Below, in pieces: positions 52,170 to 60,598 of a stretch of DNA of 64,000 nucleotides. This DNA comes from Bacillota bacterium (lineage in GTDB: Bacteria; Bacillota; Clostridia; DSM-8532), in NCBI GenBank assembly GCA_023415825.1, contig JAEZJF010000021.1:124001-188000 (forward strand). The letters run 5' to 3'. A program made the position numbers and the translations under genes. Below the pieces are notes generated by a model. The model saw only the letters and a program-made list of their open reading frames with translations. It was not told where the DNA came from and searched no databases. Position 1 is the stretch's first letter. Each line of letters starts with the position of its first letter.

Positions 52170-52237
52170 GAACTAAATAAAATTATTCTTATCGGTTTAC
52201 TAGGCATTATCAAATCCATGCTAAAACCTAGGCTTTT

Positions 52238-53335
52238 TCAGGGGTTGGCTTGTGTAATGATGCCGCCGCCTACCACTGAATCCTCTTCATAGAGGACTAC
52301 GGACTGGCCCGGTGCTACAAAAGCTTGGGGTTTTTCAAAAACGATCCGGGCATTTGTCCCCTCAAGAGCAATAAGCCTTGCCGGTTCTTCCTTTTGTGAA
52401 TAGCGGGTTCGGGCCATCACCGGCATCTCCTTATCTGGTTTTTCATAAAGGATGTAATTCATATCCCTGGCCATGAGACTGGTTACCATGGCTTCCTCTT
52501 TTGAGCCCAGGGTTACGGTATTGGTCCGGCTGTCTTTTCCAATGACATAACGCGGCTCCTCAAAGCTCATGCCCAGGCCCTTTCGTTGACCAACCGTATA
52601 ATGAACCATACCCTTGTTTTTGCCCAGCACCCTGCCTTTTGTATCTACATAGGTTCCTTCCGGAATATCAATTCCTTTATATTCCTTAATAAAATCCACA
52701 TAGCTTCCATTTTGGACAAAGCATATGTCCTGGCTGTCAGGTTTTCTGGCATTGACTAAACCCTTATCCTGAGCTATATCTCTGACTTCTGCCTTCTTGT
52801 AATCACCCAGAGGAAGCAGTAATCTCTTCAGTTGTTCCTGAGTGAGCATGTAAAGGACATAGCTCTGGTCCTTTGATAAATCAAGGGCTTTCTTTAGGAG
52901 GTACCGCCCAGATGTCTCATCATAAAGCACCCTGGCATAATGCCCTGTCGCTATATAATCCATGTCAAGAGCCATGGCCTTATACAGCATGGCTTGAAAT
53001 TTGACATACTGGTTGCAGGCGATGCAGGGATTAGGTGTCTCGCCATGCAGGTATGAGTCAACAAAATAATGGACCACCTTTTCCTCAAAGAGCTGCTTCA
53101 TGTTCAAGACATAAAAAGGAATACCCAGCTTAAAGGCAGAAGCTCTGGCATCCTCCACATCTTCAAGGGAACAACAGGTTCTTGTCATTTTATCGCAGGT
53201 ATTCACAGCATCCCAGAGCTTTAGTGTGGCTCCGTATACATCATAGCCCTGGTCCAACAGAATGGCGGCGGTGGTACTGGAGTCCACCCCACCGCTCATG
53301 CCGACCAGGACCTTCTTCTTTTCAACGTTTTCCAT
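52238..53335 (-). CDS. mnmA: tRNA 2-thiouridylase MnmA
   Basis: 365 aa. Thiolates U34 of tRNA Lys, Glu and Gln. PP-loop GGVDSSTTAAILLDQGY, first catalytic Cys in ETPNPCIACNQYVKF, second in DSQDICFVQNGSYVDF, and the C-terminal KGMVHYTVGQRKGL and PARLIALEG regions. GGTGA is 6 bases before ATG 53335, with a GTG three codons further upstream. Its start lies 14 bases after the sulfhydrylase gene in the sulfur module; a dedicated iscS is not in the window. Confidence 0.97.
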   Translation of the reverse strand: MENVEKKKVLVGMSGGVDSSTTAAILLDQGYDVYGATLKLWDAVNTCDKMTRTCCSLEDVEDARASAFKLGIPFYVLNMKQLFEEKVVHYFVDSYLHGETPNPCIACNQYVKFQAMLYKAMALDMDYIATGHYARVLYDETSGRYLLKKALDLSKDQSYVLYMLTQEQLKRLLLPLGDYKKAEVRDIAQDKGLVNARKPDSQDICFVQNGSYVDFIKEYKGIDIPEGTYVDTKGRVLGKNKGMVHYTVGQRKGLGMSFEEPRYVIGKDSRTNTVTLGSKEEAMVTSLMARDMNYILYEKPDKEMPVMARTRYSQKEEPARLIALEGTNARIVFEKPQAFVAPGQSVVLYEEDSVVGGGIITQANP

Positions 53336-53349
53336 TTTTATCACCAGAT

Positions 53350-54633
53350 TTATACTCGTGCCAGTGCTTGATTCAAATCGTCAATTAAGTCTTCCACGTC
53401 CTCAATACCGATGGAAAGACGGATCATATCGGGAGTCACGCCTGCAAAGCGCTGTTCCTCTTCATTAAGCTGTGCATGGGTGGTACTTGCAGGGTGAATG
53501 ACCAAGGACTTGGCGTCGGCTACATTGGCCAAAAGTGAGAAAATTTCAAGACCTTCAATGAAAGTCTTTCCAGCCTCAAGCCCACCTTTCACACCGAAGG
53601 TGAAGATGGAGCCTGCACCCTTAGGCAGATACTTCTTAGCCAATTCATAGTATTTATTATCAGGCAGGGAGGGATAATTCACCCAACTGACCTTCTTATG
53701 TGCCTTTAAAAATTCAACAATTTTCTTTGTATTGGCCACATGGCGCTCTACGCGCAAAGACAGGGTTTCAAGGCCTTGAAGAAGCAAGAAGGCATTAAAG
53801 GGACTCAGGCACGCCCCGGTATCACGAAGCAGAGCAACCCTCGCTTTTGTAATATATGCGGCAGCCCCCACGTCCTGAGCATAGCGTATACCATGATAGC
53901 TGGTATCGGGCTCGGTCAGACCGGGAAATTTGCCGCTTGACAACCAGTCAAATTTTCCTGAATCAACAAGGACACCGCCAATGGAGGTTCCATGTCCGCC
54001 TATAAACTTTGTGGCAGAATGAACCACAATATCCGCACCAAAATCAATTGGGCGAAGAAGGTACGGCGTTCCAAAGGTATTGTCGCAGATAAGCGGAATG
54101 CCGTTGTCATGAGCTATTTTAGCCACTTTTTCAATATCTATGAGGTTAATTCCAGGGTTGCCGATACTTTCAATATAAAGGGCACGGGTTTTATCAGTAA
54201 TGGCCTTTCTGAAATTCTCAGGGTCATCGGGGTTAACAAAGATTGTCTTGATCCCCATCTTTGGAAGGGTATTTGAAAACAGGTTGTAGGTTCCTCCATA
54301 TAAAGTGCTTGCCGAAACTATCTCATCCCCTGTCTGGGCAATGTTCAGTATGGCATAAGTAATAGCTGCTGAGCCTGAGGCTGCAGCCAGTGCACCCACA
54401 CCACCTTCCAAAGCGGCTACTCTCTGTTCGAAGACATCGTTGGTGGGATTCATAATTCGGGTGTAAATATTGCCTGTTTCCTTAAGAGCAAAGAGATTGG
54501 CAGCATGCTCGATATTATCAAAAACATAAGAGGTAGTCTGATAAATGGGAACGGCCCTTGAACCGGTTGTAGGATCAGGCTTTTGGCCGGCGTGGACCTG
54601 CAGGGTATCAAACTTGTAGTTTTTTTGATTCAT
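53350..54633 (-). CDS. metY: O-acetylhomoserine sulfhydrylase (MetY type)
   Basis: 427 aa Cys/Met-metabolism PLP enzyme. Makes homocysteine from O-acetylhomoserine and sulfide. TTSYVFDNIEHAANLFAL, YTRIMNPTNDVFEQRVAALEGG, SASTLYGGTYNLFSNTL, PLICDNTFGTPYLLRPIDFGADIVVHSATKF with the PLP Lys, and the IEDVEDLIDDLNQAL end. The 60-residue insert relative to cystathionine gamma-synthase (HGTSIGGVLVDSGKFDW...) is the MetY hallmark. Between an Rrf2 regulator upstream and mnmA downstream; no S-box or T-box leader seen before it. Confidence 0.93.
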   Translation of the reverse strand: MNQKNYKFDTLQVHAGQKPDPTTGSRAVPIYQTTSYVFDNIEHAANLFALKETGNIYTRIMNPTNDVFEQRVAALEGGVGALAAASGSAAITYAILNIAQTGDEIVSASTLYGGTYNLFSNTLPKMGIKTIFVNPDDPENFRKAITDKTRALYIESIGNPGINLIDIEKVAKIAHDNGIPLICDNTFGTPYLLRPIDFGADIVVHSATKFIGGHGTSIGGVLVDSGKFDWLSSGKFPGLTEPDTSYHGIRYAQDVGAAAYITKARVALLRDTGACLSPFNAFLLLQGLETLSLRVERHVANTKKIVEFLKAHKKVSWVNYPSLPDNKYYELAKKYLPKGAGSIFTFGVKGGLEAGKTFIEGLEIFSLLANVADAKSLVIHPASTTHAQLNEEEQRFAGVTPDMIRLSIGIEDVEDLIDDLNQALARV

Positions 54634-54697
54634 TTAAAATCATCCCTTCTTAAAATATAAATCCAATAAGTTTTGTCGTGTTTCTTTTGAAAAAAAG

Positions 54698-55144
54698 CTA
54701 GATATAATACATAATCGCTTCCATACCATTGAGACGTTTGTAATCATTGGCCAGATCCTCAAGGGTAATGGAATCCACCAATTCATTAATACAGGTATCC
54801 ATTTTATCCCAAACCTGGACCTTAAGACAGTATTGAATGCTCTTGCTATCGACATTACGATTTTCTGCACTATCAATAACAGAAAGCTGACCCTCCAAAA
54901 CTCTTAACACGGTTCCCACTTTAATGGCTGATGGCTGCTGAGCTAGAATGTATCCACCCTGGGCCCCTTTTACGCTTTTAACCAGGCCTGCTTTACGGAG
55001 GCTTGCGAAAACCTGTTCAAGGTAATTCATGGAGATATTCTGCCGTTCTGCCACGGCACTTAATGGCACATGATCTCCATCTGTATGAACAGCAAGATCC
55101 ACCATGGCACGCAGACCATACCGGCCTTTTGTTGAAATCTTCAT
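54698..55144 (-). CDS. Rrf2-family regulator 1 (CymR-like)
   Basis: 148 aa. Winged HTH MKISTKGRYGLRAMVDLAVH, LSAVAERQNISMNYLEQVFASLRKAGLV then VKGAQGGYILAQ. Lacks the Fe-S cysteine triad of IscR (only two separated Cys in the second half), like CymR, the master regulator of cysteine metabolism, which responds through CysK in Bacillus. With cysK, metY and mnmA around it this role is plausible. Own promoter at 55200-55228 and a putative operator at 55174-55190, so autoregulation is likely. The stop lies 64 bases before metY. Confidence 0.88.
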   Translation of the reverse strand: MKISTKGRYGLRAMVDLAVHTDGDHVPLSAVAERQNISMNYLEQVFASLRKAGLVKSVKGAQGGYILAQQPSAIKVGTVLRVLEGQLSVIDSAENRNVDSKSIQYCLKVQVWDKMDTCINELVDSITLEDLANDYKRLNGMEAIMYYI

Positions 55145-55173
55145 AAATCCTCCCTATTTTAATAAACAGTATT

Positions 55174-55190
55174 CATAGTATTCCTATATG
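55174..55190. promoter_or_regulatory. Putative Rrf2 operator in the regulator 1 promoter
   Basis: CATAGTATTCCTATATG, an imperfect dyad sharing TATTCCTAT with the cysK site, at about +3 to +19 of the predicted transcript. Confidence 0.45.
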
Positions 55191-55199
55191 TTTTGATAT

Positions 55200-55228
55200 A
55201 ATATACACCCCAAGATGACTCTTGTCAA
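55200..55228 (-). promoter_or_regulatory. Sigma-A promoter of Rrf2 regulator 1
   Basis: Minus strand TTGACA (55228-55223), 17 bases, TATATT (55205-55200), directly after the stop of Rrf2 regulator 2. Confidence 0.8.
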
Positions 55229-55231
55229 CTA

Positions 55232-55687
55232 TTAAATACAATAATCTTCCTGATCTGAAGGATTGTGATTCATGGCAAGGTACTCTCCTACTAAATCCTC
55301 AAGAGTAATGGAGTCAGCCGTCTTATTGATGGTTTCCATTACCCGCTCCCATAAGAGGCGTGTCGCACATCCTTCTGCTCGGGCACATGGGCTTTTGCAG
55401 CCTTTGACAATACAGGATACCGGAGACAGAGGTCCTTCCAGAGCACGGAGCACCTCACCCACGGTAATTTTAGAGGGCTTTCTGCTTAAGGAATAACCGC
55501 CCTGGGCACCTCGTATGCTGTCAACGATGCCTACACGTCTCAGAACAAGGAAAATCTGCAGAATGTAGGCCTCCGAGAGATTACAGCTTTGCGAGATGGT
55601 CTTCAGGCTCACGTGGCTCTGATCGGAATCGAGGCACAGGATCATTAAAGCCTCCAGCCCATACCTGCCCTTTGTAGATATTTTCAT
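55232..55687 (-). CDS. Rrf2-family regulator 2 (IscR-like, with cysteine cluster)
   Basis: 151 aa. Same fold as regulator 1 (MKISTKGRYGLEALMILCLD, RGAQGGYSLSRKPSK), but with a cysteine cluster SCIVKGCKSPCARAEGC at about residues 94-110, four Cys like the Fe-S site of IscR-type proteins. It probably senses Fe-S status. The start is 36 bases downstream of the tcdA stop, with AGGTGAGG upstream, so it may be co-transcribed with tcdA. Two adjacent Rrf2 paralogues, one with and one without the cluster, are notable. Confidence 0.88.
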   Translation of the reverse strand: MKISTKGRYGLEALMILCLDSDQSHVSLKTISQSCNLSEAYILQIFLVLRRVGIVDSIRGAQGGYSLSRKPSKITVGEVLRALEGPLSPVSCIVKGCKSPCARAEGCATRLLWERVMETINKTADSITLEDLVGEYLAMNHNPSDQEDYCI

Positions 55688-55723
55688 GGAACCTCACCTA
55701 AGTTTCTTTCTTGAGATTGCAGC

Positions 55724-56488
55724 TCATTTCTGTTTGTATCCAATGAGATCCTTAATGACCTCGCCCGCGATAATAAGCCCTGCTACAGACGGGACAAAGG
55801 ATATGCTTCCGGGTATCTGGTTTCTTGTGGTACATGTTCTTTGGGTTCCCTTGGGACAAATACAATGAGTTGCACAGCTTGTATCCTCTGTCTCCATGGG
55901 TTTTATGGGAGGTTCTGTTGAATAAACCACCTTAAGGGACTCAATCCCACGCTGTCTTAGTTCCTTACGCATGACCTTCGCCAGTGGGTCGGTGGCGGTT
56001 TTATAGATATCGGTTACCTCGAAACGGGTGGGGTCAAGCTTATTGCCCGCTCCCATACAGCTAATGATGGGGATGTTTCGCTTTTTTGCCTGCATCACAA
56101 GATCCACTTTAGCCGTAACGGTATCGACAGCATCCACAATGTAGTCATAGTCATCCTTTATGAGCTCGTCGGCACACTCGGGAAGATAAAAACGCTGAAA
56201 GGCCGTAACCTCAGCTTTGGGATTTATGTCCAATATACGCTCTTTCATTATTTCAACCTTAACCTTGCCAATGGTCTTGCGCGTAGCATGAAGCTGGCGG
56301 TTAAGGTTAGTCAGGCAGACAAGATCGTCGTCCACCAGGACAAAATGACCGACACCGGCTCGTACCAATCCTTCGGCCACATAAGTTCCGACCCCGCCTA
56401 TTCCGAATATTGCTATCTTGCTGTTTTTAAGCTTTTCCAGACCTTCCTTCCCAATGAGAAGCTCAGTCCGTGAAAATGCATGAAGCAT
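55724..56488 (-). CDS. tcdA: tRNA threonylcarbamoyladenosine dehydratase TcdA (CsdL)
   Basis: 254 aa E1-like ThiF/MoeB fold. ATP-dependent cyclisation of t6A37 to ct6A in tRNA. Nucleotide loop IFGIGGVGTYVAEGLVRAG, VDDDLVCLTNLNRQLHATRKTIG, DAVDTVTAKVDLV, and the C-terminal C-rich region with a catalytic or redox Cys (TSCATHCICPKGTQRTCTT). GAGG is 8 bases before the ATG. Upstream of the Rrf2 pair on the same strand. Confidence 0.92.
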   Translation of the reverse strand: MLHAFSRTELLIGKEGLEKLKNSKIAIFGIGGVGTYVAEGLVRAGVGHFVLVDDDLVCLTNLNRQLHATRKTIGKVKVEIMKERILDINPKAEVTAFQRFYLPECADELIKDDYDYIVDAVDTVTAKVDLVMQAKKRNIPIISCMGAGNKLDPTRFEVTDIYKTATDPLAKVMRKELRQRGIESLKVVYSTEPPIKPMETEDTSCATHCICPKGTQRTCTTRNQIPGSISFVPSVAGLIIAGEVIKDLIGYKQK

Positions 56489-56921
56489 AGTTCGTTCCTC
56501 TTTCTGATAAATGTGTTTTAATGTATTAATAAGTATAATGCTCAGGTAACTATTAAAAATAGTTTGTTTTTATCCCCTTCATTATGTTTCAAAGCCACAA
56601 AAAAATCAACCGTACTTCATCATTATTTTGATCTTTTTTCTGGAAATTTATGTATTATAAACGACCCTCAAAGCACCGTTTTATCCCGTTATAATAATTA
56701 TCCATTTACTAATATATTATATAATATTTGGTATATTTTATGTAACGATTGCACAAAACACCGCATATGCTGAATTGGTAAATTGGGCTCAATGACTCAT
56801 TTTTGCTTTATTTTTTGTATACATAATTTTGCATAAAAAGAATTGATTATTATTTTTCGTTGTAGTAGAATGGATAGGAAAATGTCAAAAATCAAATAAA
56901 TCCAGCTAAGGGGGTCTACAC
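56489..56921. other. 433-base AT-rich intergenic region
   Basis: Between divergent tcdA and hppA. Apart from the hppA promoter below I see no gene, RNA or strong hairpin; the sequence is AT-rich with many TATA-like words near 56690-56745. Confidence 0.6.
56843..56871 (+). promoter_or_regulatory. Sigma-A promoter of hppA
   Basis: TTGATT (56843-56848), 17 bases, TAGAAT (56866-56871), about 50 bases upstream of the start codon. Confidence 0.6.
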
Positions 56922-59006
56922 ATGTTTGAAATCACAACCCAAATGATTCAAGTCGCTGCAATTCTCATCTCCGCCCTTGCTCTTGGTGTTGCCGGATGGC
57001 TTTACACCTGGGTAAAAGCTCAACCCTCATCCAATGCTCGTATAGCCGAAATTGGCGAATACATTCGCAAAGGTGCGAATACCTTCTTAAAGCGTGAGTA
57101 CGTTGTATTGGCACGCTTTACGGCTGTCGCAGCAGTATTGATCCTGTTATTCCTTCCTAAACCTATTTGGGCCGGTAACATGACCGATAATATATGGATG
57201 GCTGTGTCTTTCATTTTTGGTACTGTTTTATCAGCACTTGCCGGTAAAATCGGTATCCAGGTCGCAACAATTGCCAACATTAAATCTGCAGAAGCTGCAA
57301 AACAGGGTATTAAGCCTTCATTTATGGCAGGCTTCCGCGGCGGTGCCGTTATGGGTATGGCCGTTGTAGGAACCAGCCTTTTGGGCGTAACTGTAGTTTT
57401 AATGCTCGTTGGCGATGCTACCTCTGTTCTGGGCTTCAGCTTTGGCGCAAGCTCATTGGCACTCTTTGCTAAAGCAGGCGGCGGTATTTTCACAAAGACT
57501 GCCGACATCAGTGCAGACCTTGTTGGTAAGGTTGAGATGGGCATCGATGAAGATGATCCCAGAAACCCTGCCGTTATTGCCGACAACGTTGGCGATAATG
57601 TCGGTGACGTTGCAGGTATGGGTGCTGACCTTTTTGACTCCAATGTTGCTTCCATGTCTGCCGCACTGGTTATGGCCACCTCTTTGGGCGGTATAGCCAG
57701 CAATAACGTGAAGATGGTTTTTGCCTACGCAGCCCTGGGTCTTCTGGCTTCCATCATTGGTGTGGCCACAGCACGTATAGGTAAAAATGGCGATCCTAAT
57801 AAGGCTTTAAACAGCTCAACCTATGTAACAACAATTGTTTATGCTATACTCACCGCTGCCACTACTTATCTCTTTGGATTTGAATGGCGTATTTGGGGAG
57901 CAACTGCCATTGGTCTTCTTGTTGGTACAGTTATTGGTATTGCTTCCGATTACTTCACCAATGACGCCAAGCCTCCTGTCCGCGAGGTTGCCGAAGCATC
58001 CAAAGCTGGACCTGCTTTCACAATTCTTTCGGGTTTCTCCTACGGTTTATTAAGTGCTCTTCCTGCTTTAATCGGTATTGCGGTTTCAGCACTTTTAGCC
58101 TATAACATCTGCGCACCCTTAGGTGCAGGTTATGGTATGTTTGGTATTGCTATGGCGGCTCTTGGAATGCTCTCCATTGTAGGTATGATTATTTCCAACG
58201 ATGCTTACGGACCTATTGTTGACAACTCCCGTGGTCTTGCTGAAATGGGTGGTTTAGGCGAAAAGGTAATTGCCATTTGTGATGAGCTTGACTCAGCAGG
58301 TAACACTGTCAAGGCCGTTACCAAGGGTTTCTCCATCAGCGCTGCAGGTCTTACCGTTATCGCACTTTTGGGAGCCTTCTTGAGCGAAGTCAATACCGCC
58401 GCGGCCGAGCTTGGTCTGCCTGGTATTGAAAACTTTGACATCATGAATCCTACAGTATTCTTTGGACTCATTATCGGTGTCGCAATTCCTGCCGTATTCT
58501 CAGCCATGCTGATGCTGGGTGTTGATAAAAACGCTCAGAGAATGGTTGATGAAATCCATCGCCAATTTGATACAATCCCTGGTCTCAAAGAAGGCCGTGA
58601 GGACGCTAAACCTGATTATGACAAATGTATTGACATTGCTACTACAGGTGCTCTTAAAGAGCTTATTCCTGCTGGTGTTGTAGCCATTGTTTCCACCTTG
58701 GTCGTTGGATTTATTGGTGGTGCGGAAGCAATCGGCGGTTTCTTAACAGGCAATATCGCCTCCGGCTTGCTATTGGCTCTTCTGATGTCCAATGCAGGCG
58801 GACTGTGGGATAATGCCAAGAAGTATGTTGAATCCGGCAACTGTGGCGGCAAGGGCTCACCGGCTCATAAATCGGCTGTTGTTGGTGATACTGTCGGCGA
58901 TCCTTTCAAGGATACAGCAGGTCCTTCCATCAACACACAGATTACGGTTGTCTCCCTGGTTTCTTCCCTTTTGGCAACAATATTCCTTCAGTTCTCCATT
59001 TTCTAA
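56922..59006 (+). CDS. hppA: Membrane-bound proton-translocating pyrophosphatase HppA
   Basis: 694 aa, about 15-16 membrane helices. Couples PPi hydrolysis to ion pumping. Substrate motifs DISADLVGKVEMGIDEDDPRNPAVIADNVGDNVGD-like (positions about 204-238; seen as DLVGKVE, DDPRNPAVIADNVGDNVGD) and the C-terminal VVGDTVGDPFKDTAGPS are intact. In GNTVKAVTKGF the Lys and the Thr three residues later are the residues that mark the K+-independent class (K+-dependent enzymes carry Ala and Gly or Ala). That points to a K+-independent H+ pump. GGGGGT precedes the ATG; a strong terminator follows. Confidence 0.97.
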   Translation: MFEITTQMIQVAAILISALALGVAGWLYTWVKAQPSSNARIAEIGEYIRKGANTFLKREYVVLARFTAVAAVLILLFLPKPIWAGNMTDNIWMAVSFIFGTVLSALAGKIGIQVATIANIKSAEAAKQGIKPSFMAGFRGGAVMGMAVVGTSLLGVTVVLMLVGDATSVLGFSFGASSLALFAKAGGGIFTKTADISADLVGKVEMGIDEDDPRNPAVIADNVGDNVGDVAGMGADLFDSNVASMSAALVMATSLGGIASNNVKMVFAYAALGLLASIIGVATARIGKNGDPNKALNSSTYVTTIVYAILTAATTYLFGFEWRIWGATAIGLLVGTVIGIASDYFTNDAKPPVREVAEASKAGPAFTILSGFSYGLLSALPALIGIAVSALLAYNICAPLGAGYGMFGIAMAALGMLSIVGMIISNDAYGPIVDNSRGLAEMGGLGEKVIAICDELDSAGNTVKAVTKGFSISAAGLTVIALLGAFLSEVNTAAAELGLPGIENFDIMNPTVFFGLIIGVAIPAVFSAMLMLGVDKNAQRMVDEIHRQFDTIPGLKEGREDAKPDYDKCIDIATTGALKELIPAGVVAIVSTLVVGFIGGAEAIGGFLTGNIASGLLLALLMSNAGGLWDNAKKYVESGNCGGKGSPAHKSAVVGDTVGDPFKDTAGPSINTQITVVSLVSSLLATIFLQFSIF

Positions 59007-59021
59007 GAACTGCACAAGAAC

Positions 59022-59043
59022 ATTGAAACACTTTGTGTTATAA
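59022..59043. repeat. 22-base sequence duplicated at 14806-14827
   Basis: ATTGAAACACT-T/G-TGTGTTATAA; the two copies differ at one base. One lies just downstream of hppA, the other in the leader of the DUF1836 gene, both near the GGGACCCGTTCG block. Confidence 0.5.
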
Positions 59044-59053
59044 ACCGCTATAT

Positions 59054-59087
59054 AAAAGAAGGTCCTCCATTTGGAGGACCTTCTTTT
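59054..59087. terminator. Bidirectional terminator between hppA and the ComB-like gene
   Basis: AAAAGAAGGTCCTCCA (59054-59069) and TGGAGGACCTTCTTTT (59072-59087): 16 perfect pairs with A/T ends, giving T-runs on both strands. Confidence 0.9.
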
Positions 59088-59096
59088 ATTGTGAAT

Positions 59097-59125
59097 ACAA
59101 CAAGGTTCCCGGGACCCGTTCGTTA
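59097..59125. repeat. Short palindromic intergenic repeat, copy B
   Basis: ACAAGGTTCCCGGGACCCGTTCG; near-perfect dyad around CCCGGG, related to copy A at 10585-10613 and to half copies at 1715-1732 and 14786-14800. Confidence 0.45.
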
Positions 59126-59815
59126 TATATTCATCTTGATTAGATGAATGAGCCCACCTTCATTTTTTTCTGCTTTTAAAACAAAGTCAAACCGGCTAAA
59201 GGCCATGGCCAGATGAAAATCACCTTCCGGGCTCCAGTCAGAATTCTTAGGGTCAAAGAATCTTCTTCCGCCTTCCTGTTTCAATTGTTCCTTCATGGAT
59301 TCAAGATCAAAGCCAGTGCCTTGTAATAGGCTTGTGATATATTGCGCACAATAGGTATCTTCCTGATTTTCTTTTATGCCCTCATCCCCCATGCAAACCA
59401 GTGACACCTTGTCGGGGTTTCTTTCTTTAATATACCGGGAGATGGCCTTCGCATTGACAAAGCTTCCCGTAATAATCTCGTCGGCATGAACCGCATTTAC
59501 GATTCCCTGTGTTCCGGCACTGGTGGTATGTACGAGAGTCTTACCTGTAAAATCCACCTTTTCAATCTGAGCCGGTGAATTACCAAAGTTAAAGCCCTGT
59601 TGAATGCGTCCAAGTCTTTCGCCCATCAGAATGAAATCGGGATGTTCTTCTTTAATGGCGTAGGCATCCTCCAGCTTTCCAACCGGAAGAATATCGGAAG
59701 CTCCGTTGCTGTAAGCATAACACGCAACTGAAAACGCTCTGAACACATCAATAATGACGGTTAAGCCCGTAGCTTTTTTAGCACCTTCAATGAGATGCAA
59801 AATATTGATCTCCAA
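59123..59815 (-). CDS. 2-phosphosulfolactate phosphatase-family protein (ComB-like)
   Basis: 230 aa. Mg-dependent ComB fold: VIIDVFRAFSVACYA with the metal Asp at the start, MGERLGRIQQGFNFGNSPAQIE, TTSAGTQGIVNAV, SFVNAKAISRYI, CMGDEGIKENQED and CAQYI. ComB makes sulfolactate in methanogen coenzyme M synthesis, but homologues are widespread in Clostridia, which do not make coenzyme M, so the true substrate is unclear. TTG start at 59815 with GGAGGG 8 bases upstream. Convergent with hppA. Confidence 0.88.
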   Translation of the reverse strand: MEINILHLIEGAKKATGLTVIIDVFRAFSVACYAYSNGASDILPVGKLEDAYAIKEEHPDFILMGERLGRIQQGFNFGNSPAQIEKVDFTGKTLVHTTSAGTQGIVNAVHADEIITGSFVNAKAISRYIKERNPDKVSLVCMGDEGIKENQEDTYCAQYITSLLQGTGFDLESMKEQLKQEGGRRFFDPKNSDWSPEGDFHLAMAFSRFDFVLKAEKNEGGLIHLIKMNI

Positions 59816-59902
59816 TTATGCAACCCTCCATTTTTCATTACCAGCCTTTACTTGCCAAATATCTTTTTATTTACACCTTATAGTCTGTTTATATCACTGT
59901 TT

Positions 59903-60598
59903 TTATAATAGGTATGTCAAGGCATATATGAGGATTAAGTGCCCCGGGTAAAAAGTATAAAACCAATACTTCAGACTCTTCCCCCGCTCTCCATTATATT
60001 GGAATATCAGCAAAATAGCTAGCAGTGATAGGGGCATCAACCAGATCAACAAATGATTGGACAGGAAACCCGATCCTGCTGCCAGGTCATACAACGTATA
60101 AACCATGGGTATTACCAAATAAAGAATTGCCATTCCCTTAATCAGAGAAGGTCTGTCCTCCCGGAATCGATAGAACAGATACACCAGTGTGCTTATTCCC
60201 ATCCTTCCGTCGGTTTGAAGGAGAATGGCTATACATGCTGCAGCAATCACCAGCCCCCATTTCTGATATTCCTTATTGAGCTTCTGGGAAAAATGAATCA
60301 CCATGAGCCCGAGGAAAAGATCAAACAAGATGTTAAATGGGGAATTTTCAAAGACCAGACTGTAAGGGATCATGCTGATAAGGGCAAAAAACAAGAGCCT
60401 GACTCCATACCTCTTAACACTGCGTGTTTTCAAGTATCCTTCTGCAATGAAAAAAGCAAAAATAGGTGCTGCCAGCCTCCCCACCATCCGAAATACCAGA
60501 ATATGCGGGAAGAATACGGCTCCCACATGGTCCATAAGCATGGCAGAAATAGCGACCAGCTTAAGCTGAAAGGCATCTAAGGAATCGGAATTGCTCAT
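59903..60598 (-). CDS. TraX-family membrane protein
   Basis: 231 aa, about seven to eight hydrophobic segments. LKLVAISAMLMDHVGAVFFP, FRMVGRLAAPIFAFFIAEGY (His and Arg conserved), ISMIPYSLVFENSPFNILFDLFLGL and YFYTFYPGHLILIYAL-like FYTFYPGHLILIY are the TraX hallmarks. TraX acetylates F pilin; chromosomal Firmicute homologues have no known substrate but look like acyltransferases. The ATG overlaps the folT stop by 4 bases, so it is translationally coupled to FolT under the THF riboswitch. Confidence 0.88.
   Translation of the reverse strand: MSNSDSLDAFQLKLVAISAMLMDHVGAVFFPHILVFRMVGRLAAPIFAFFIAEGYLKTRSVKRYGVRLLFFALISMIPYSLVFENSPFNILFDLFLGLMVIHFSQKLNKEYQKWGLVIAAACIAILLQTDGRMGISTLVYLFYRFREDRPSLIKGMAILYLVIPMVYTLYDLAAGSGFLSNHLLIWLMPLSLLAILLIFQYNGERGKSLKYWFYTFYPGHLILIYALTYLL

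Noticed and set aside
57020..57703. 227-residue minus-strand frame opposite hppA
   Set aside because: Shadow of the Ala/Gly-rich hppA codons.
59022..59043. Promoter-like TTGAAA and TATAA in the duplicated 22-base block
   Set aside because: Only 10 bases separate the two boxes, too few for a sigma-A promoter, and the next plus-strand gene is absent.
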